Positions 24,384 to 39,297 of a DNA stretch of 64,000 nt are shown here, piece after piece. The position numbers were made by a program, and so were the translations under genes. This DNA is from Colletes latitarsis (taxonomy: Eukaryota; Arthropoda; Insecta; Hymenoptera; Colletidae), in NCBI RefSeq assembly GCF_051014445.1, contig NW_027488366.1, positions 12,418,001 to 12,482,000 on the forward strand, in the 5' to 3' direction. The notes below the pieces were generated by a model. The model made no database searches. It was given only the letters and a program-made list of their open reading frames with translations, and was not told where the DNA came from. Numbering within the stretch: position 1 is the first letter of the stretch; each line of letters begins with the position of its first letter.

Positions 24384-25258
24384 TCCTGGGATTTTCACTC
24401 ATCAGACTCATACTTTCGCGTTCCTCACATGCTTGTTGAACAGATCCTGGGTTTTTTCTGGTTTGGATCACGTAGTAGTGTGGCACCACACGGAAACAGT
24501 CCATCAAACCTGGTTTCGATCAATATTTTTGAGGATAACGCATGTTAGGTCTAGGTTAGGCCTGGGATTTTCACTCATCAGACACATGCTTTCGTATTCT
24601 TCACATACTTGTTGAACGGATCCTGGGTTTTTTCTGGTTTGGATCACGTAGTAATGTGGGACCACACTGAAACAGTCAATTAAACCTGGATTCGACTAAA
24701 ATTTTAGAGAATAATTCATGTTAGTTCAAGGTTAGGTCTGGGATTTGCTCTGATCAGGCTCATTCTTTCGCATATTTCTCATACTTGATGGCTAGATCCT
24801 GGGCTATTTCTGGATTGCTTCACGTAGTAATGAAGTGCAACAATGAAACAGTCAATTAAACCTGGTTTCCATCAATATCTTAGAGGACAACGCAAGTTAG
24901 GTCTGGGATAGGTCTGGGATTTGCCCTCATCAGGCTCATACTTTCGCCTTTTTCACATACTCGTTGAACAGATCCTGGGTTTTTTCTGGTTTGAATCACG
25001 TAGTAGTGTGGCACCACACGGAAACAGTCCATCAAACCTGATTTGGATCAATATTTTAGAGGATAACGTATGTTAGGTCTAGGTTAGGTCTGGGATTTTC
25101 ACTCATCAGACTCATACTTTCGCAATCTTCACATACTTGTTGAACGGATCCTGGGTTTTTTCTGGTTTGGATCACGTAGTAATGTGGAACCACACTGAAA
25201 CAATCAATTAAACATGGTCTTGATAAATATTTTAGAGGATGACGCATGTTAGGTCTGG
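24384..25258 (+). repeat. Paralogous empty site for retrotransposon copy A
   Basis: This stretch matches 16995-17521 joined to 18936-19284, without the 1.4-kb insertion. The single target sequence AAGTTAGGTCTGGGAT is at 24894-24909. The landmark spacing across it (24819 to 24995) is exactly 176 bp, against 1,590 bp at the filled site. Confidence 0.88.
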
Positions 25259-28200
25259 GTTAGGTCTAGGATTTGCCCCCATCAGGCTCATACTTTCGCA
25301 TATTTCTCATACTTTGTGGCTGGATCCTGGGCTATTTCTGGATTGGATCACGTAGTAATGTGGTACCACACTGAAATTGTCAATTAAACCTGGTATTGAT
25401 AATTATTTTAGAGGATAACGCATGTTAGGTCAGGGATAGGTCTGGGATTTGCCCTCATCAGGCTCATACTTTCGCCTTTTTCACATACTTGTTGAACAGA
25501 TCCTGGGTTTTTTCTGGTTTGAATCACGTAGTAGTGTGGCACCACACGGAAACAGTCCATCAAACCTGATTTGGATCAATATTTTAGAGGATAACGTATG
25601 TTAGGTCTAGGTTAGGTCTGGGATTTTCACTCATCAGACTCATACTTTCGCATTCTTCACATACTTGTTGAACGGATCCTGGGTTTTTTTCTGGTTTGGA
25701 TCACGTAGTAATGTGGAACCACACTGAAACAATCAATTAAACCTGGTATTGATAATTATTTTAGAGGATAACGCATGTTAGGTCTGGGATAGGTCTGGGA
25801 TTTGCCCTCATCAGACTCATACTTTCGCACACTTCACATACTCGTTGAACAGATCCTGGGTTATTTTCTGGTTTGGATCACATAGTAATGTGGTACCACA
25901 CTGAAACAGTCGAATAAACCAGGTTTCGAGGATAACGCATGTTAGGTCTAGGTTAGGCCGGGGTTTTTCACACATCAGACTCATACTTTCGCATTCTTCA
26001 CATACTTTCTGAACGGATCCTGGGTTTTAACTGGTTTGGATCACGTAGTAATGTGGTACCACACTGAAACATTCAATTAAACCTGGTCTTGATAAATATT
26101 TTAGAGGATGACGCATGTTAGGTCTGGGTTAGGTCTAGGATTTGCCCCCATCAGGCTCATACTTTCGCATATTTCTCATACTTTATGGCTGGATCCTGGG
26201 CTATTTCTGGATTGGATCACGTAGTAATGTGGGACCACACTGAAACAATCAATTAAACCTGGTCATGATAAATATTTTAGAGGATAACGCATGTTAGGTC
26301 TAGGTTAGGTCTGGGATTTTCACTCATCAGACTCATACTTTCGCATTCTTCACATACTTTCTGAACGGATCCTGGGTTTTTTCTGGTTTGGATCACGTAG
26401 TAATGTGGGATCACACTGAAACAATCAATTAAACCTGGTATTGATAAATATTTTAGAGGATAACGCATGTTAGGTCTGGGATAGGTCAGGGATTTGCCCT
26501 CATCAGGCTCATACTTTCGCGTTTTTCACATACTTGTTGAACAGATCCTGGGTTTTTTCTGGTTTGGATCACGTAGTAATGTGGGACCACACTGAAGCAG
26601 TCAATTACACCTGGTTTCGATCAATGTTTTGGAGAATATTTTATGTTAGGTCTAGGTTAGGTCTGGGATTTGCTCTCATCAGGCTCATTCTTTCGCATAT
26701 TTCTCATACTTGATGGCTAGATCCTGGGCTTTTTCTGGATTGCATCACGTAGTAGTGTGGTACCACACTGAAACAGTCGATTAAACCTGGTTTCGATCAA
26801 TATTTTTGAGGATAACGCATGTTAGGTCTAGGTTAGGCCGGGGATTTTCACTCATCAGACTCATACGCTCGCATTCTTCATATACTCTTTGAACGGATCC
26901 TGGGATTTTTCTGGTTTGGATCACGTAGTAATGTGGGACCACACTGAAACAATCAATTAAACCTGGTCATGATAAATATTTTAGAGGATAACGCATGATA
27001 GGTCTGGGTTAGGTCTAGGATTTGCCCTCGTCAGACTCATACTTTCGCGTTTTTCACATACTTGTTGAACAGATCCTGGGGTTTTTCTGGTTTGGGTCAC
27101 GTAGTACTGTGGTACCACACTGAAATAGTCGATTAAACCAGGTTTCGATCAATATTTTTGAGGATAACGCATGTTAGGTCTATGTTAGGCCTGGGATTTT
27201 CACTCATCAGACACATACTTTCGCATTCTTCACATACTTGTTGAACGGATCCTGGGTTTTTTCTGGTTTGGATCACATAGTAATGTGGGACCACACTGAA
27301 GCAGTCAATTACACCTGGTTTCGATCAATGTTTTGGAGAATATTTCATGTTAGGTCTAGGTTAGGTCTGGGATTTGCTCTCATCAGGCTCATTCTTTCGC
27401 ATATTTCTCATACTTGATGGCTAGATCCTGGGCTTTTTCTGGATTGCATCACGTAGTAATGACGTACAACACTGAAACTGTAAATTATACCTGGTTTACA
27501 TCAATATTTTAGAGGACAACGCATGTCAGGTCTAGGTTAGGCCTGGGGTTTGCCCTCATCAGGGTCATACTTTCGCAGTTTTAACATACATGTTGGCCTG
27601 ATCGAGGGTTATTTCTGCTTTGGATCGCGTAGTGAAGTGGTACCACAGTGAAGCAGTCCACTAAACCTGGTTTGGATCAATATTTTAGAGGATAACGCAT
27701 GTTAGGTTTGGGTTAGGTCTAGGATTTGCCCTCATCAGGCTCATACTTTCGCATATTTCTCATACTTCATGACTAGATCCTGGGCTGTTTCTGGATTGTA
27801 TCACGTAGTAATGTGGTACCACGCTGAAACAGTCAATTAAAACTGCTTTCGATCAATATTTTAGAGGATAACGCAAGCTAGGTCTGGGATAGGTCTGGGA
27901 TTCGCCCTCATCAGGCTCATACTTTCGCGTTTTTCACATACTTGTTGAACTGATCCTGGGTTTTTTCTGGTTTGGATCACGTAGCAATGTGGTACCACAC
28001 CGAAACAGTCGATTAAACCTGGTTTCGATCAATATTTTAGAGGATAACGCAAGTTTGGTCTGGGATAGGTCTGTGATTTGCCCTCATCAGGCTCATACTT
28101 TCGCGTTTTTCACATACTTGTTGAACAGATCCTGGGTTTTTGCTGGTTTGGATCACGTAGTAATGTGGGACCACACTGAAACAATCAATTAAACCTGGTC

Positions 28201-31200
28201 ATGATAAATATTTTAGAGAATAATTCATGTTAGATCTAGGTTAGGTCTGGGATTTGCTCTCATCAGGCTCATTCTTTCGCATATCTCTCACACTTGAGGG
28301 CTAGATCCTGGGCTTTTTCTGGATTGCATCACGTAGTAATGAAGTACAACACTGAAACAGTCAATTAAACCTGGTTTCCATCAATATTTTAGAGGATAAC
28401 GCATGTTAGGTCTAGGTAAGGCCGGGGATTTTCACTCATCAGACTCATACTTTCACATTCTTCACATACTTGTTGAACAGATCCTGGGTTTTTTCTGGTT
28501 TGGATCACGTAGTAATGTGGGACCACACTGAAACAATCAATTAAACCTGGTCATGATAAATATTTTAGAGAATGTTAGGTCTAGGTTAGGTCTGGGATTT
28601 GCTCTCATCAGGCTCATTCTTTCGCATATCTCTCACACTTGAGGGCTAGATCCTGGGCTTTTTCTGGATTGCATCACGTAGTAATGAAGTACAACACTGA
28701 AACAGTCAATTAAACCTGGTTTCCATCAATATCTTAGAGGACAACGCAAGTTAGGTCTGGGATAGGTCTGGGATTTGCTCTCATCAGGCTCATACTTTCG
28801 CGTTTTTCACATACTTGTTGGACAGATCCTGGGTTTTTCTGGTTTGGATCACGTAGTAATGTGGGACCACACTGAAACAATCAATTAAACCTGGTCATGA
28901 TAAATATTTTAGAGGATAACGCATGTTAGGTCTAGGTTAGGTCTGGGATTTGCTCTCATCAGGCTCATTCTTTCGCATATTTCTCATACTAGATGGCTAG
29001 TTCCTGGGCTTTTTCTGGATTGCATCACATAGTAATGCAGTACAACACTGAAACACTCCATTAAACCTGGTTTCGATCAATATTATTGAGGATAACGCAT
29101 GTTAGGTCTAGGTTAGGCCTGGGATTTTCACTCATCAGACTCATACTTTCGCATTCTTCACATACTTTTTGAACGGATCCTGGGTTTTTTCTGGTTTGGA
29201 TCACATAGTAATGTGGTACCACACTGAAACAGTCGATTAAACCAGTTTTCGATCAATATTTTTGAGGATAACGCATGTTAGGTCTAGGTTAGGTCGGGGT
29301 TTTTCACTCATCAGACTCATACTTTCGCATTCTTCACATACTTGTTGAACGGATCCTGGGTTTTTACTGGTTTGGATCACGTAGTAATGTGGTACCACGC
29401 TGAAACAGTCAATTAAAACTGGTTTCGATCAATATTTTAGGGGATAACGCAAGTTTGGTCTGGGATAGGTCTGGGATTCGCCCTCATCAGGCTCATACTT
29501 TCGCGTTTTTCACATACTTGTTCAACTGATCCTAGGTTTTTTCTGGTTTGGATCACGTAGCAATGTGGTACCACACTGAAACAGTCGATTAAACCTGGTT
29601 TCGATCAATATTTTAGAGGATAACGCAAGTTTGGTCTGGGATAGGTCTGGGATTTGCCCTCATTAGGCTCATACTTTCGCGTTTTTCACATACTTGTTGC
29701 ACAGGTCCTGTTTTTTTCTGGTTTGGATCACGTAGTAAAGTGGTACCACACTGAAACAGTCCATTAAACCTGGTTTGGATCAATATTTTAGAGGACAGCG
29801 CATGTTAGGTCTAGGTTAGCCCTGGGAATTTCACTCATCAGACTCATACTTTAGCATTCTTCACATACTTGTTGAACAGATACAGGGTTTTTTATGGTTT
29901 GGTTCACGTAGTAATGTGGTACCACACTGAAACATTCAATTAAACCTGGTCTTGATAAATATTTTAGAGGATAACGCATGTTAGGTTTGGGTTAGGTCTA
30001 GGATTTGTCCTCATCAGGCTCATACATTCGCATATTTCTCATACTTCATGGCTAGATCCTGGGCTGTTTCTGGATTGTATCACGTAGTAATGTGGTACCA
30101 CGCTGAAACAGTCAATTAAACCTGGTTTCGATCAATATTTTAGAGGATAACGCAAGTTAGGTCTGGGATAGGTCTGGGATTCGCCCTCATCAGGCTCATA
30201 CTTTCGCGTTTTTCACATACTTGTTGACCTGATCCTGGGTTCTTTCTGGTTTGGATCACGTAGTAATGTGGTACCACACTGAAACAGTCGATTAAACCCG
30301 GTTTCGATCAATATTTTAGAGGATAACGCAAGTTAAGTCTGGGATAGGTCTGGGATTTGCTCTCATCAGGCTCATTCTTTCGCATATTTCTCATACTTGA
30401 TGGCTAGATCCTGGGCTTTTTCTGGATTGCATCACGTAGTAATGAAGTACAACACTGAAACAGTCAATTAAACCTGGTTTGCATCAATATCTTAGAGGAC
30501 AACGCAAGTTAGGTCTGGGATAGGTCTGGGATTTGCCCTCATCAGGGTCATACTTTCGCAGTTCTAACATACATGTTGACCTGATCGAGTGTTTTTTCTG
30601 CTTTGGATCACGTAGTAAAGTGGTACCACACTGAAACAGTCCATTAAACCTGGTTTGGATCAATATTTTTGAGGATAACGCATGTTAGGTCTAGGTTAGG
30701 CCTGGGATTTTCACGCATCAGACTCATACTTTCGCATTCTTCACATACTTGTTGAACGGATCCTGGGTTTTTTCTGGTTTGGTTCACGTAGTAATGTGGG
30801 ACCACACCGTAACAATCAATTAAACCTGGTTTTGATGAATATTTTAGAGAATAACTCATGTTAGGTCTAGGTTAGGTCTGGGATTTGCTCTCATCAGGCT
30901 CATTCTTTCGCATATTTCTCATACTAGATGGCTAGTTCCTGGGCTTTTTCTGGATTGCATCACGTAGTAATGAAGTACAACACTGAAACAGTCAATTAAA
31001 CCTGGTTTCCATCAATATCTTAGAGGACAACGCAAGTTAAGTCTGGGATAGGTCTGGGCTTTGCCCTCATCAGGCTCATATTTTCGCGTCTTTCACATAC
31101 TTGTTGAGCAGATCCTGGGTTTTTTCTGGTTTGGGTCACGTAGTAATGTGGGACCACACTGAAACAATCAATTAAACCTGGTCTTGATAAATATTTTAGA

Positions 31201-32060
31201 GGATAACGCATGTTAGGTCTGCGATAGGTCTGGGATTTGCCCTCATCAGACTCATACTTTCGCGTCTTTCACATACTTGTTGAGCAGATCCTGGGTTTTT
31301 TCTGGTGTGAATCACGTAGTAATGTGGTACCACACTGAAACAATCAATTAAACCTGATCTTGATAAATATTTTAGAGGATAACGCATGTTAGGTCTGGGT
31401 TAGGTCTAGGATTTGCCCTCATCAGGCTCATACTTTCTCATATTTCTCATACTTCATGGCTGGATCCTGGGCTATTTCTGGATTGGATCACGTAGTAATG
31501 TGGTACCACACTGAAACAGTCAATTAAACCTGGTTTTGATCAATATTTTAAAGGATAACGCAAGTTAAGTCTGGGATAGGTCTGGGCTTTGCCCTCATCA
31601 GGCTCATACTTTCGCGTCTTTCACATACTTGTTGAGCAGATCCTGGGTTTTTTCTGGTTTGGGTCACGTAGTAATGTGTTACCACACTGAAACATTCAAT
31701 TAAACCTGGTCTTGACAAAAATTTTAGAGGATAACGCATTTTAGGTTTGGGTTGGTCTAGGATTTGCCCTCATCAGGCTCATACTTTCGCATATTTCTCA
31801 TACTTCATGGCTAGATCCTGGGCTGTTTCTGGATTGTATCACATAGTAATGTGGTACCACGCTGAAACAGTCGATTAAACCTGGTTTCGATCAATATTTT
31901 AAAGGATAACGCAAGTTAAGTCTGGGATAGGTCTGGGATTTGACCTCATCAGACTCATACTTTCGCGTTTTTCACATACTTGTTGAACAGATCCTGGGTT
32001 TTTTCTGGTTTGGATCACGTAGTAGTGTGGTACCACACTGAAACAGTCCATTAAACCTGG
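25251..32060 (+). repeat. About 7-kb higher-order repeat, copy 1
   Basis: This matches 32270-39261. The offset is 7,019 bp up to about 28560. It becomes 7,026 bp after a 7-bp deletion in this copy (GAGAATGTTAGG at 28568, against GAGAATAATTCATG in copy 2). It becomes 7,202 bp after about 30835, where copy 2 has one extra monomer (176 bp). Matching includes rare markers such as the 13-bp deletion monomer and ACTTTGTGGCTGGATCC. Confidence 0.87.
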
Positions 32061-32269
32061 TCATGATAAATATTTTAGAGAATAAATCATGTTAGGTCTA
32101 GGTTAGGTCTGGGATTTGCTCTCATCAGGCTCATTCTTTCGCATATCTCTCACACTTGAGGGCTAGATCCAGGGCTTTTTCTGGATTGCATCACGTAGTA
32201 ATGAAGTACAACACTGAAACAGTCAATTAAACCTGGTTTCCATCAATATCTTAGAGGACAACGCAAGTT

Positions 32270-35200
32270 AGGTCTGGGTTAGGTCTAGGATTTGCCCCCA
32301 TCAGGCTCATACTTTCGCATATTTCTCATACTTTGTGGCTGGATCCTGGGCTATTTCTGGATTGGATCACGTAGTAATGTGGTACCACACTGAAATTGTC
32401 AATTAAACCTGGTATTGATAATTATTTTAGAGGATAACGCATGTTAGGTCAGGGATAGGTCTGGGATTTGCCCTCATCAGGCTCATACTTTCGCCTTTTT
32501 CACATACTTGTTGAACAGATCCTGGGTTTTTTCTGGTTTGAATCACGTAGTAGTGTGGCACCACACGGAAACAGTCCATCAAACCTGATTTGGATCAATA
32601 TTTTAGAGGATAACGTATGTTAGGTCTAGGTTAGGTCTGGGATTTTCACTCATCAGACTCATACTTTCGCATTCTTCACATACTTGTTGAACGGATCCTG
32701 GGTTTTTTTCTGGTTTGGATCACGTAGTAATGTGGAACCACACTGAAACAATCAATTAAACCTGGTATTGATAATTATTTTAGAGGATAACGCATGTTAG
32801 GTCTGGGATAGGTCTGGGATTTGCCCTCATCAGACTCATACTTTCGCACACTTCACATACTCGTTGAACAGATCCTGGGTTATTTTCTGGTTTGGATCAC
32901 ATAGTAATGTGGTACCACACTGAAACAGTCGAATAAACCAGGTTTCGAGGATAACGCATGTTAGGTCTAGGTTAGGCCGGGGTTTTTCACACATCAGACT
33001 CATACTTTCGCATTCTTCACATACTTTCTGAACGGATCCTGGGTTTTAACTGGTTTGGATCACGTAGTAATGTGGTACCACACTGAAACATTCAATTAAA
33101 CCTGGTCTTGATAAATATTTTAGAGGATGACGCATGTTAGGTCTGGGTTAGGTCTAGGATTTGCCCCCATCAGGCTCATACTTTCGCATATTTCTCATAC
33201 TTTATGGCTGGATCCTGGGCTATTTCCGGATTGGATCACGTAGTACTGTGGGACCACACTGAAACAATCAATTAAACCTGGTCATGATAAATATTTTAGA
33301 GGATAACGCATGTTAGGTCTAGGTTAGGTCTGGGATTTTCACTCATCAGACTCATACTTTCGCATTCTTCACATACTTTCTGAACGGATCCTGGGTTTTT
33401 TCTGGTTTGGATCACGTAGTAATGTGGGATCACACTGAAACAATCAATTAAACCTGGTATTGATAAATATTTTAGAGGATAACGCATGTTAGGTCTGGGA
33501 TAGGTCAGGGATTTGCCCTCATCAGGCTCATACTTTCGCGTTTTTCACATACTTGTTGAACAGATCCTGGGTTTTTTCTGGTTTGGATCACGTAGTAATG
33601 TGGGACCACACTGAAGCAGTCAATTACACCTGGTTTCGATCAATGTTTTGGAGAATATTTTATGTTAGGTCTAGGTTAGGTCTGGGATTTGCTCTCATCA
33701 GGCTCATTCTTTCGCATATTTCTCATACTTGATGGCTAGATCCTGGGCTTTTTCTGGATTGCATCACGTAGTAGTGTGGTACCACACTGAAACAGTCGAT
33801 TAAACCTGGTTTCGATCAATATTTTTGAGGATAACGCATGTTAGGTCTAGGTTAGGCCGGGGATTTTCACTCATCAGACTCATACGCTCGCATTCTTCAT
33901 ATACTTTTTGAACGGACCCTGGGATTTTTCTGGTTTGGATCACGTAGTAATGTGGGACCACACTGAAACAATCAATTAAACCTGGTCATGATAAATATTT
34001 TAGAGGATAACGCATGATAGGTCTGGGTTAGGTCTAGGATTTGCCCTCGTCAGACTCATACTTTCGCGTTTTTCACATACTTGTTGAACAGATCCTGGGG
34101 TTTTTCTGGTTTGGGTCACGTAGTACTGTGGTACCACACTGAAATAGTCGATTAAACCAGGTTTCGATCAATATTTTTGAGGATAACGCATGTTAGGTCT
34201 AGGTTAGGCCTGGGATTTTCACTCATCAGACACATACTTTCGCATTCTTCACATACTTGTTGAACGGATCCTGGGTTTTTTCTGGTTTGGATCACATAGT
34301 AATGTGGGACCACACTGAAGCAGTCAATTACACCTGGTTTCGATCAATGTTTTGGAGAATATTTCATGTTAGGTCTAGGTTAGGTCTGGGATTTGCTCTC
34401 ATCAGGCTCATTCTTTCGCATATTTCTCATACTTGATGGCTAGATCCTGGGCTTTTTCTGGATTGCATCACGTAGTAATGACGTACAACACTGAAACTGT
34501 AAATTATACCTGGTTTACATCAATATTTTAGAGGACAACGCATGTCAGGTCTAGGTTAGGCCTGGGGTTTGCCCTCATCAGGGTCATACTTTCGCAGTTT
34601 TAACATACATGTTGGCCTGATCGAGGGTTATTTCTGCTTTGGATCGCGTAGTGAAGTGGTACCACAGTGAAGCAGTCCACTAAACCTGGTTTGGATCAAT
34701 ATTTTAGAGGATAACGCATGTTAGGTTTGGGTTAGGTCTAGGATTTGCCCTCATCAGGCTCATACTTTCGCATATTTCTCATACTTCATGACTAGATCCT
34801 GGGCTGTTTCTGGATTGTATCACGTAGTAATGTGGTACCACGCTGAAACAGTCAATTAAAACTGCTTTCGATCAATATTTTAGAGGATAACGCAAGCTAG
34901 GTCTGGGATAGGTCTGGGATTCGCCCTCATCAGGCTCATACTTTCGCGTTTTTCACATACTTGTTGAACTGATCCTGGGTTTTTTCTGGTTTGGATCACG
35001 TAGCAATGTGGTACCACACCGAAACAGTCGATTAAACCTGGTTTCGATCAATATTTTAGAGGATAACGCAAGTTTGGTCTGGGATAGGTCTGTGATTTGC
35101 CCTCATCAGGCTCATACTTTCGCGTTTTTCACATACTTGTTGAACAGATCCTGGGTTTTTTCTGGTTTGGATCACGTAGTAATGTGGGACCACACTGAAA

Positions 35201-38200
35201 CAATCAATTAAACCTGGTCATGATAAATATTTTAGAGAATAATTCATGTTAGGTCTAGGTTAGGTCTGGGATTTGCTCTCATCAGGCTCATTCTTTCGCA
35301 TATCTCTCATACTTGAGGGCTAGATCCTGGGCTTTTTCTGGATTGCATCACGTAGTAATGAAGTACAACACTGAAACAGTCAATTAAACCTGGTTTCCAT
35401 CAATATTTTAGAGGATAACGCATGTTAGGTCTAGGTAAGGCCGGGGATTTTCACTCATCAGACTCATACTTTCACATTCTTCACATACTTGTTGAACAGA
35501 TCCTGGGTTTTTTCTGGTTTGGATCACGTAGTAATGTGGGACCACACTGAAACAATCAATTAAACCTGGTCATGATAAATATTTTAGAGAATAATTCATG
35601 TTAGGTCTAGGTTAGGTCTGGGATTTGCTCTCATCAGGCTCATTCTTTCGCATATCTCTCACACTTGAGGGCTAGATCCTGGGCTTTTTCTGGATTGCAT
35701 CACGTAGTAATGAAGTACAACACTGAAACAGTCAATTAAACCTGGTTTCCATCAATATCTTAGAGGACAACGCAAGTTAGGTCTGGGATAGGTCTGGGAT
35801 TTGCTCTCATCAGGCTCATACTTTCGCGTTTTTCACATACTTGTTGGACAGATCCTGGGTTTTTCTGGTTTGGATCACGTAGTAATGTGGGACCACACTG
35901 AAACAATCAATTAAACCTGGTCATGATAAATATTTTAGAGGATAACGCATGTTAGGTCTAGGTTAGGTCTGGGATTTGCTCTCATCAGGCTCATTCTTTC
36001 GCATATTTCTCATACTAGATGGCTAGTTCCTGGGCTTTTTCTGGATTGCATCACATAGTAATGCAGTACAACACTGAAACACTCTATTAAACCTGGTTTC
36101 GATCAATATTATTGAGGATAACGCATGTTAGGTCTAGGTTAGGCCTGGGATTTTCACTCATCAGACTCATACTTTCGCATTCTTCACATACTTTTTGAAC
36201 GGATCTTGGGTTTTTTCTGGTTTGGATCACATAGTAATGTGGTACCACACTGAAACAGTCGATTAAGCCAGTTTTCGATCAATATTTTTGAGGATGACGC
36301 ATGTTAGGTCTAGGTTAGGTCGGGGTTTTTCACTCATCAGACTCATACTTTCGCATTCTTCACATACTTGTTGAACGGATCCTGGGTTTTTACTGGTTTG
36401 GATCACGTAGTAATGTGGTACCACGCTGAAACAGTCAATTAAAACTGGTTTCGATCAATATTTTAGGGGATAACGCAAGTTTGGTCTGGGATAGGTCTGG
36501 GATTCGCCCTCATCAGGCTCATACTTTCGCGTTTTTCACATACTTGTTCAACTGATCCTAGGTTTTTTCTGGTTTGGATCACGTAGCAATGTGGTACCAC
36601 ACTGAAACAGTCGATTAAACCTGGTTTCGATCAATATTTTAGAGGATAACGCAAGTTTGGTCTGGGATAGGTCTGGGATTTGCCCTCATTAGGCTCATAC
36701 TTTCGCGTTTTTCACATACTTGTTGCACAGGTCCTGTTTTTTTCTGGTTTGGATCACGTAGTAAAGTGGTACCACACTGAAACAGTCCATTAAACCTGGT
36801 TTGGATCAATATTTTAGAGGACAACGCATGTTAGGTCTAGGTTAGCCCTGGGAATTTCACTCATCAGACTCATACTTTAGCATTCTTCACATACTTGTTG
36901 AACAGATACAGGGTTTTTTATGGTTTGGTTCACGTAGTAATGTGGTACCACACTGAAACATTCAATTAAACCTGGTCTTGATAAATATTTTAGAGGATAA
37001 CGCATGTTAGGTTTGGGTTAGGTCTAGGATTTGTCCTCATCAGGCTCATACATTCGCATATTTCTCATACTTCATGGCTAGATCCTGGGCTGTTTCTGGA
37101 TTGTATCACGTAGTAATGTGGTACCACGCTGAAACAGTCAATTAAACCTGGTTTCGATCAATATTTTAGAGGATAACGCAAGTTAGGTCTGGGATAGGTC
37201 TGGGATTCGCCCTCATCAGGCTCATACTTTCGCGTTTTTCACATACTTGTTGACCTGATCCTGGGTTCTTTCTGGTTTGGATCACGTAGTAATGTGGTAC
37301 CACACTGAAACAGTCGATTAAACCCGGTTTCGATCAATATTTTAGAGGATAACGCAAGTTAAGTCTGGGATAGGTCTGGGATTTGCTCTCATCAGGCTCA
37401 TTCTTTCGCATATTTCTCATACTTGATGGCTAGATCCTGGGCTTTTTCTGGATTGCATCACGTAGTAATGAAGTACAACACTGAAACAGTCAATTAAACC
37501 TGGTTTGCATCAATATCTTAGAGGACAACGCAAGTTAGGTCTGGGATAGGTCTGGGATTTGCTCTCATCAGGGTCATACTTTCGCAGTTCTAACATACAT
37601 GTTGACCTGATCGAGTGTTTTTTCTGCTTTGGATCACGTAGTAAAGTGGTACCACACTGAAACAGTCCATTAAACCTGGTTTGGATCAATATTTTTGAGG
37701 ATAACGAATGTTAGGTCTAGGTTAGGCCTGGGATTTTCACGCATCAGACTCATACTTTCGCATTCTTCACATACTTGTTGAACGGATCCTGGGTTTTTTC
37801 TGGTTTGGTTCACGTAGTAATGTGGGACCACACCGTAACAATCAATTAAACCTGGTTTCGATCAATATTTTAGAGGATAACGCAAGTTTGGTCTGGGATA
37901 GGTCTGGGCTTTGCCCTCATCAGGCTCATACTTTCGCGTCTTTCACATACTTGTTGAGCAGATCCTGGGTTTTTTCTGGTTTGGGTCACGTAGTAATGTG
38001 GTATCACACTGAAACAGTCAATTAAACCTGGTTTTGATGAATATTTTAGAGAATAACTCATGTTAGGTCTATGTTAGGTCTGGGATTTGCTCTCATCAGG
38101 CTCATTCTTTCGCATATTTCTCATACTAGATGGCTAGTTCCTGGGCTTTTTCTGGATTGCATCACGTAGTAATGAAGTACAACACTGAAACATTCAATTA

Positions 38201-39261
38201 AACCTGGTTTCCATCAATATCTTAGAGGACAACGCAAGTTAAGTCTGGGATAGGTCTGGGCTTTGCCCTCATCAGGCTCATATTTTCGCGTCTTTCACAT
38301 ACTTGTTGAGCAGATCCTGGGTTTTTTCTGGTTTGGGTCACGTAGTAATGTGGGACCACACTGAAACAATCAATTAAACCTGGTCTTGATGAATATTTTA
38401 GAGGATAACGCATGTTAGGTCTGCGATAGGTCTGGGATTTGCCCTCATCAGACTCATACTTTCGCGTCTTTCACATACTTGCTGAGCAGATCCTGGGTTT
38501 TTTCTGGTGTGAATCACGTAGTAATGTGGTACCACACTGAAACAATCAATTAAACCTGATCTTGATAAATATTTTAGAGGATAACGCATGTTAGGTCTGG
38601 GTTAGGTCTAGGATTTGCCCTCATCAGGCTCATACTTTCTCATATTTCTCATACTTCATGGCTGGATCCTGGGCTATTTCTGGATTGGATCACGTAGTAA
38701 TGTGGTACCACACTGAAACAGTCAATTAAACCTGGTTTTGATCAATATTTTAAAGGATAACGCAAGTTAAGTCTGGGATAGGTCTGGGCTTTGCCCTCAT
38801 CAGGCTCATACTTTCGCGTCTTTCACATACTTGTTGAGCAGATCCTGGGTTTTTTCTGGTTTGGGTCACGTAGTAATGTGTTACCACACTGAAACATTCA
38901 ATTAAACCTGGTCTTGACAAAAATTTTAGAGGATAACGCATTTTAGGTTTGGGTTGGTCTAGGATTTGCCCTCATCAGGCTCATACTTTCGCATATTTCT
39001 CATACTTCATGGCTAGATCCTGGGCTGTTTCTGGATTGTATCACATAGTAATGTGGTACCACGCTGAAACAGTCGATTAAACCTGGTTTCGATCAATATT
39101 TTAAAGGATAACGCAAGTTAAGTCTGGGATAGGTCTGGGATTTGACCTCATCAGACTCATACTTTCGCGTTTTTCACATACTTGTTGAACAGATCCTGGG
39201 TTTTTTCTGGTTTGGATCACGTAGTAGTGTGGTACCACACTGAAACAGTCCATTAAACCTG
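32270..39261 (+). repeat. About 7-kb higher-order repeat, copy 2
   Basis: This is the second copy of the 25251-32060 unit. It carries one extra 176-bp monomer near 37858-38040 and a 7-bp insertion relative to copy 1. Its distal third is itself duplicated again (see 37363 and 39298). The left junction at 32270 lies within AGGTCTGGGTTAGG; the preceding monomer is unrelated to the one before copy 1. Confidence 0.87.
37363..39261 (+). repeat. 1,935-bp nested duplication, copy 1 (11 monomers)
   Basis: This matches 39298-41196 at an offset of 1,935 bp, 1 bp short of 11 monomers. Shared markers are ACACCGTAACAATC, CTGATCGAGTG, TTCTGGTGTGAATCACG and TTTCTCATATTTCTC. It is almost identical to its copy, with isolated substitutions such as ATAACGAATG near 37706 against ATAACGCATG. 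Confidence 0.87.
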
Positions 39262-39297
39262 GTTTGCATCAATATCTTAGAGGACAACGCAAGTTAG

